Under the pieces are notes generated by a model, which was given only the letters and a program-made list of their open reading frames with translations, was not told where the DNA came from and searched no databases. Position numbers and translations under genes: made by a program. Of a stretch of 5,534 nt of DNA, positions 1-5,534 are shown piece after piece. This stretch comes from Rhodocyclaceae bacterium (GTDB lineage Bacteria > Pseudomonadota > Gammaproteobacteria > Burkholderiales > Rhodocyclaceae): contig JAUYFZ010000025.1 of the NCBI GenBank assembly GCA_030689585.1, positions 1 through 5,534 on the forward strand, written 5' to 3'. Position 1 is the first letter of the stretch. Each line of letters starts with the position of its first letter.

Positions 1-2434
<2,434 letters not shown>

Positions 2435-2435
2435 C

Positions 2436-2642
2436 GTGCGATTTAATCAAGCTCAAAAAGATGCTATAGCGAAATTTCTTGAAAATCTCGCAACCGCGAG
2501 TGCTGTTGGTGTCATTATCGGAGGACTTGTTGATCGTAAAGTCGGATGGGAGTCCGCTGTTATGTTGGCGGTAATTGGATTGTTTGCCTTGGTGTTATCG
2601 CTACGAATTCGTTCAGATAAAGGAGATGGAAATGGCCATTGA
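2436..2642 (+). CDS. Small predicted two-helix membrane protein, unknown function
   Basis: This ORF gives a 68-aa product if it starts at GTG 2436, beginning MRFNQAQKDAIAKFLENL. A charged, probably amphipathic N-terminal segment (1-13) is followed by two hydrophobic stretches, about 14-32 and 41-57, joined by a short polar turn (DRKVGWES). The tail is hydrophilic (RIRSDKGDGNGH). This suggests a helical hairpin in the inner membrane with both ends in the cytoplasm. The start is uncertain: GTG lies one base after the icd stop (TAACGTG) with no clear Shine-Dalgarno sequence, which fits translational coupling or reinitiation. An in-frame ATG at 2409 would add nine residues (MPLLPHWRN) and overlap icd by 26 nt; those residues look like icd sequence read in another frame. 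Its stop overlaps the next small ORF by 11 nt. I do not recognise a named family. Its place between two TCA enzymes suggests co-expression, but a functional link is only inference. Confidence 0.72.
   Translation: MRFNQAQKDAIAKFLENLATASAVGVIIGGLVDRKVGWESAVMLAVIGLFALVLSLRIRSDKGDGNGH
2621..2625 (+). promoter_or_regulatory. Strong Shine-Dalgarno for the 28-aa ORF
   Basis: AGGAG, within the longer TAAAGGAG, lies 6 nt before ATG 2632. It is the best ribosome binding site in the window and sits inside the end of the preceding ORF. It favours ATG 2632 over the in-frame ATG at 2626, which abuts the AGGAG with no spacer. Confidence 0.75.
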
Positions 2643-2718
2643 ATCTTTGGTTGTTTTGGGTGCTATGGTATTAATAGTAGGCATTTTTTCAATTTATATG
2701 GTTAACCACAGCAAATAA
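2632..2718 (+). CDS. 28-aa predicted single-helix membrane protein
   Basis: The reading frame ATG 2632 to TAA 2716-2718 encodes MAIESLVVLGAMVLIVGIFS followed by IYMVNHSK. Residues about 5-24 form one uninterrupted hydrophobic stretch long enough to span the membrane, with a single acidic residue (E4) before it and a short polar tail (NHSK) after it. The support is positional: a strong Shine-Dalgarno at correct spacing, an 11-nt stop/start overlap with the upstream ORF, and an 18-nt gap to acnB. Together these fill the space between icd and acnB with tightly packed frames. The frame is about 32% GC (28 of 87 bases), far below the neighbouring enzyme genes. It is below the size cut-off of most gene finders. 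Its architecture resembles small bitopic subunits that stabilise membrane complexes, but no family is recognised and no partner is known. It could act with the 68-aa protein. Confidence 0.6.
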   Translation: MAIESLVVLGAMVLIVGIFSIYMVNHSK

Positions 2719-2723
2719 TTATT

Positions 2724-2728
2724 GAGGA
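2724..2728 (+). promoter_or_regulatory. acnB: Ribosome binding site of acnB
   Basis: GAGGA lies 8 nt before ATG 2737. It supports this start over TTG 2722, which would place the ribosome site inside the coding sequence and add five residues (MRNLQ) before the family-typical N-terminus [13 protein letters not shown]. Confidence 0.75.
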
Positions 2729-2736
2729 ATTTACAA

Positions 2737-5310
2737 ATGCTTGAAACTTATCGTGCACATGTCGCCGAGCGCGCCGCGCTGGGTATCCCGCCCCTGCCGC
2801 TTACCGCTGCTCAGACGAAAGAACTCGTCGCGTTATTAAAAAATCCTCCAGCGGGGGAGGGTGATTTTCTCGTCGACCTCATTACTAATCGCGTTCCTGC
2901 GGGGGTCGATGATGCTGCCAAGGTTAAGGCTGAATTCCTGGCAAAGGTTGCCAAGGGCGAGGAACCTTGTCTTCTAATTTCCAAGGGCAGGGCGACAGAA
3001 CTGCTCGGCACCATGTTGGGCGGTTTCAATGTCAAACCACTGATCGACCTTTTGACCAGTGCCGAATGCGCCGCGACGGCGGCCGCCGCGCTCAAAAACA
3101 CCTTGCTGGTGTTTGATTATTTCAACGATGTCAAAGTACTGGCCGACAATGGGAATGCCCATGCCAAGGGTGTCATGCAATCCTGGGCCGATGCCGAGTG
3201 GTTCACGTCCCGCGCCGGTGTGCCGGAATCCCTGACGGTGACTGTATTCAAGGTAGGCGGTGAAACCAACACGGATGATCTTTCCCCCGCCCCCGATGCG
3301 TGGAGCCGTCCTGACATTCCTTTCCACGCACTGGCCCTGTTGAAGAACGCCCGTCCCGGAATTGAGCCGGATGAGCCGGGCAAAGTTGGTCCGATCAAGC
3401 TGCTTCAAACCTTGCGCGCCAAGGGCCATCTCGTCGCCTATGTCGGCGATGTGGTGGGCACGGGGTCTTCCCGCAAATCCGGTACCAATTCGGTACTCTG
3501 GTTTACGGGCGAAGACATTCCCTTTATCCCGAACAAACGCTTCGGTGGTGTCTGCTTGGGCAACAAGATTGCCCCGATCTTTTTCAACACCATGGAAGAT
3601 GCCGGTGCGTTGCCGATTGAGTTAGATGTTTCCAAGATGGACATGGGCGACGTCGTCGAACTGCGTCCGCTAGAAGGCAAAGCACTCAAGAATGGCGAAG
3701 TTATTGCCGAGTTCAAGATGAAGTCGGACGTGATTTTTGATGAAGTGCAGGCCGGGGGGCGCATCAATTTGATCGTGGGTCGTGGGCTGACTGCTCGTGC
3801 ACGGGAGTCTTTAGGCTTGGCACCTTCCACCTTGTTCCGTCAGCCGCAACAGCCGAAAGATACCGGCAAGGGCTACACGCTTGCGCAAAAAATTGTCGGT
3901 CGCGCCTGCGGTGTGGCGGGCGTTCGTCCGGGGGCGTATTGCGAACCGAAGATGACGACGGTCGGCTCTCAAGACACCACTGGCCCGATGACTCGCGACG
4001 AGATGAAAGACTTGGCCTGCTTAGGGTTCTCCGCCGATCTTGTCATGCAGTCCTTCTGCCATACAGCCGCTTATCCCAAGCCGGTGGATGTCAAGACCCA
4101 TGCCACGTTGCCGAACTTCATGTCCAGTCGAGGCGGAGTGGCCCTGCGTCCAGGGGATGGTGTGATCCACTCGTGGATCAATCGCATGTGTCTGCCCGAC
4201 ACGGTGGGGACGGGGGGAGATTCCCATACCCGCTTGCCCTTAGGTATTTCTTTCCCCGCAGGGTCTGGTCTTGTGGCCTTCGCTGCCGCCACGGGCATGA
4301 TGCCGCTGGATATGCCAGAATCCGTGCTCATTCGCTTCAAAGGCACGATGCAGCCGGGCATTACCCTGCGCGATCTCGTCAATGCCATTCCTTACGTCGC
4401 CATTCAACGTGGCTTACTGACGGTTGAGAAGAAGGGCAAGAAGAACATTTTTTCCGGCGCGATTTTGGAAATCGAAGGCTTGCCAGATCTCAATGTCGAA
4501 CAGGCGTTTGAACTCGCTAATGCTTCCGCCGAGCGTTCCGCCGCTGCTTGCACCGTGCGTCTCAATCCGACTCCCGTGATCGAATTCACCCGTTCCAACG
4601 TGGCACTGCTCGAATGGATGATCGCCAGCGGTTATGAAGACCGGACAACGCTGGAACGTCGCGTTAACGCCATGAAAGCCTGGCTTGCCAACCCGACCCT
4701 GCTCGAACCCGATGCAGATGCCGAATACGCGGCTATCTTCGAGATCGATATCAGCGAGATCAAGGAGCCGATCCTCGCCTGCCCGAATGACCCGGACGAT
4801 GTGAAGCTGCTCTCCCAAGTCGCCGGTGAGAAGATCGACGAAGTGTTCATCGGAAGTTGCATGACCAACATCGGCCACTTCCGCGCCGCAGGCAAGGTGC
4901 TCACCGGCAAAACAGACCTCTGCACGAAGCTGTGGATTGTGCCGCCCACCAAGATGGATGCCATGACTCTGCGCGACGAAGGTTATTACAGCATCTTCGG
5001 CAGTGCCGGAGCGCGGGTGGAAATCCCTGGGTGTTCGCTGTGCATGGGCAATCAGGCGCAGACCCGAAAAGGGGCGACCGCCATTTCTACCTCAACCCGC
5101 AATTTCCCGAATCGCTTGGGGATCGATACCCGCGTCTATCTCGGTTCTGCCGAGCTGTGTGCCGTCTGCGCCCTTCTGGGTCGCATCCCGACGCTCAGTG
5201 AATACATGGAGCATTCCAACGCCATTAGCCAGAAGGCCGACGACGTTTATCGCTACATGAAATTCGACGAGATTGACGCGTTCGTGGGTGCGTTCAAGAA
5301 TGCTGCTTGA
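2737..5310 (+). CDS. acnB: Aconitate hydratase B (2-methylisocitrate dehydratase)
   Basis: This enzyme isomerises citrate to isocitrate through cis-aconitate in the cytoplasm; family members can also hydrate 2-methylaconitate. The product is 857 aa, against 865 in E. coli AcnB. Domain order is that of AcnB: an N-terminal HEAT-like domain (about 1-155), the swivel domain (about 160-375) with [19 protein letters not shown] at 175-193 and the catalytic-loop motif [12 protein letters not shown] at 241-252, then the three catalytic domains (about 380-850) with DSHTR at 495-499. The [4Fe-4S] ligands are C708 ([12 protein letters not shown]) and C766 and C769 ([10 protein letters not shown]), equivalent to C710, C769 and C772 in E. 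coli. The frame is intact with all key residues. In E. coli the apo-protein also binds mRNA under iron starvation or oxidative stress; whether this one does cannot be seen. It is the last gene of the probable operon and makes the substrate of the icd product. Confidence 0.97.
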   Translation: MLETYRAHVAERAALGIPPLPLTAAQTKELVALLKNPPAGEGDFLVDLITNRVPAGVDDAAKVKAEFLAKVAKGEEPCLLISKGRATELLGTMLGGFNVKPLIDLLTSAECAATAAAALKNTLLVFDYFNDVKVLADNGNAHAKGVMQSWADAEWFTSRAGVPESLTVTVFKVGGETNTDDLSPAPDAWSRPDIPFHALALLKNARPGIEPDEPGKVGPIKLLQTLRAKGHLVAYVGDVVGTGSSRKSGTNSVLWFTGEDIPFIPNKRFGGVCLGNKIAPIFFNTMEDAGALPIELDVSKMDMGDVVELRPLEGKALKNGEVIAEFKMKSDVIFDEVQAGGRINLIVGRGLTARARESLGLAPSTLFRQPQQPKDTGKGYTLAQKIVGRACGVAGVRPGAYCEPKMTTVGSQDTTGPMTRDEMKDLACLGFSADLVMQSFCHTAAYPKPVDVKTHATLPNFMSSRGGVALRPGDGVIHSWINRMCLPDTVGTGGDSHTRLPLGISFPAGSGLVAFAAATGMMPLDMPESVLIRFKGTMQPGITLRDLVNAIPYVAIQRGLLTVEKKGKKNIFSGAILEIEGLPDLNVEQAFELANASAERSAAACTVRLNPTPVIEFTRSNVALLEWMIASGYEDRTTLERRVNAMKAWLANPTLLEPDADAEYAAIFEIDISEIKEPILACPNDPDDVKLLSQVAGEKIDEVFIGSCMTNIGHFRAAGKVLTGKTDLCTKLWIVPPTKMDAMTLRDEGYYSIFGSAGARVEIPGCSLCMGNQAQTRKGATAISTSTRNFPNRLGIDTRVYLGSAELCAVCALLGRIPTLSEYMEHSNAISQKADDVYRYMKFDEIDAFVGAFKNAA

Positions 5311-5370
5311 CGATAGATAGTCAGTCGGCCATTTCGATCATTGACCTCGCCGCTTATCAATCTCGGCCAG
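5311..5370. other. Spacer after acnB, no clear terminator
   Basis: These 60 bp hold no ORF and no hairpin followed by a T-run. The only pattern seen is a direct repeat TCGGCCA at 5325-5331 and 5363-5369. Transcription may end within the adjacent repeat, whose strong hairpins lack a U-tract, or by a Rho-dependent route. Confidence 0.5.
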
Positions 5371-5534
5371 TAACTACTCAGGTCCGGTCGGAACACAACT
5401 CTCCTCCCCCTTGAAGGGGGAGGCGAACACAGCTCTCCTCCCCCTTCAAGGGGGAGGCGGGGAGGGGGATGGGGGGAAGAATTCCGCGTAAAACCCCATC
5501 CCCACCCCAGCCCTCCCCTTGAAGGGGAGGGAGA
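5371..5534 (-). repeat. MITE-like repeat, right copy, inverted, cut by window end
   Basis: The segment beginning TAACTACTCAGGTCCGG at 5371 is the reverse complement of 23-151. The two agree at every base except one extra G in the G-run just after 5458 and a 34-bp tandem duplication in this copy. The remaining 22 bases, including the second terminal inverted repeat, would lie beyond the window, giving about 186 bp in total if complete. With the left copy it encloses the whole icd-acnB operon as an inverted pair with about 5.2 kb between. Near-identity implies recent insertion or ongoing gene conversion. No transposase is present in the window. Confidence 0.8.
5391..5458. repeat. 34-bp tandem duplication inside the right repeat
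   Basis: Unit 1 (5391-5424) and unit 2 (5425-5458) each consist of GAACACNRCTC-type sequence followed by a perfect hairpin with 10-nt arms (CCTCCCCCTT and AAGGGGGAGG) around one central base. The units differ at two positions only: A versus G at unit position 8, and the central base, G at 5413 versus C at 5447. Unit 2 matches the left copy of the element exactly, so unit 1 is the extra one. Replication slippage on a stable hairpin is the likely origin. Confidence 0.85.

Noticed and set aside
2626..2631. ATG 2626 as start of the 28-aa ORF
   Set aside because: It directly abuts the AGGAG, leaving no spacer for initiation; ATG 2632 has 6 nt.
4414..4878. 154-aa open frame on the - strand opposite acnB
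   Set aside because: It is a shadow of acnB; the + strand here encodes conserved AcnB sequence up to the first Fe-S cysteine motif.
5391..5458. Two hairpin units as a CRISPR array
   Set aside because: The units are directly adjacent with no spacers and only two copies; they are a tandem duplication within the MITE-like repeat.

Overview
This 5.5 kb window reads as chromosomal DNA from a Gram-negative proteobacterium, most likely a betaproteobacterium. That placement is inferred from protein character (an AcnB-type aconitase, a monomeric NADP-type isocitrate dehydrogenase) and mid-50s GC in a sampled coding stretch. The lineage cannot be fixed from sequence alone.

Layout from left to right: a 151-bp MITE-like repeat with terminal inverted repeats (1-151); a 63-bp AT-rich leader (152-214); icd, a complete monomeric isocitrate dehydrogenase (215-2434); a 68-aa predicted two-helix membrane protein starting one base after the icd stop (2436-2642); a 28-aa predicted single-helix membrane protein overlapping it by 11 nt and preceded by a strong Shine-Dalgarno sequence (2632-2718); acnB, a complete aconitate hydratase B (2737-5310); a 60-bp spacer (5311-5370); and a second, inverted and nearly identical copy of the repeat that runs off the window end (5371-5534).

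The four genes lie on the + strand with overlaps or gaps of at most 18 nt and look like one transcription unit. AcnB makes isocitrate from citrate, and Icd oxidises it to 2-oxoglutarate with formation of NADPH, so the operon encodes two consecutive TCA-cycle steps. The two small membrane ORFs between the enzymes have no function I can recognise and are the least explained coding content. The 28-aa ORF is easily missed by gene callers.

The flanking repeats are the other notable signal. Where both copies are visible they agree except for one extra G and a 34-bp tandem duplication in the right copy. Each copy can fold into a cloverleaf-like structure. No transposase, tRNA, rRNA or CRISPR array is visible. 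I see no convincing evidence of a wholly new multi-gene system; the main leads are the hidden small-protein pair and the inverted repeat pair enclosing a metabolic operon.
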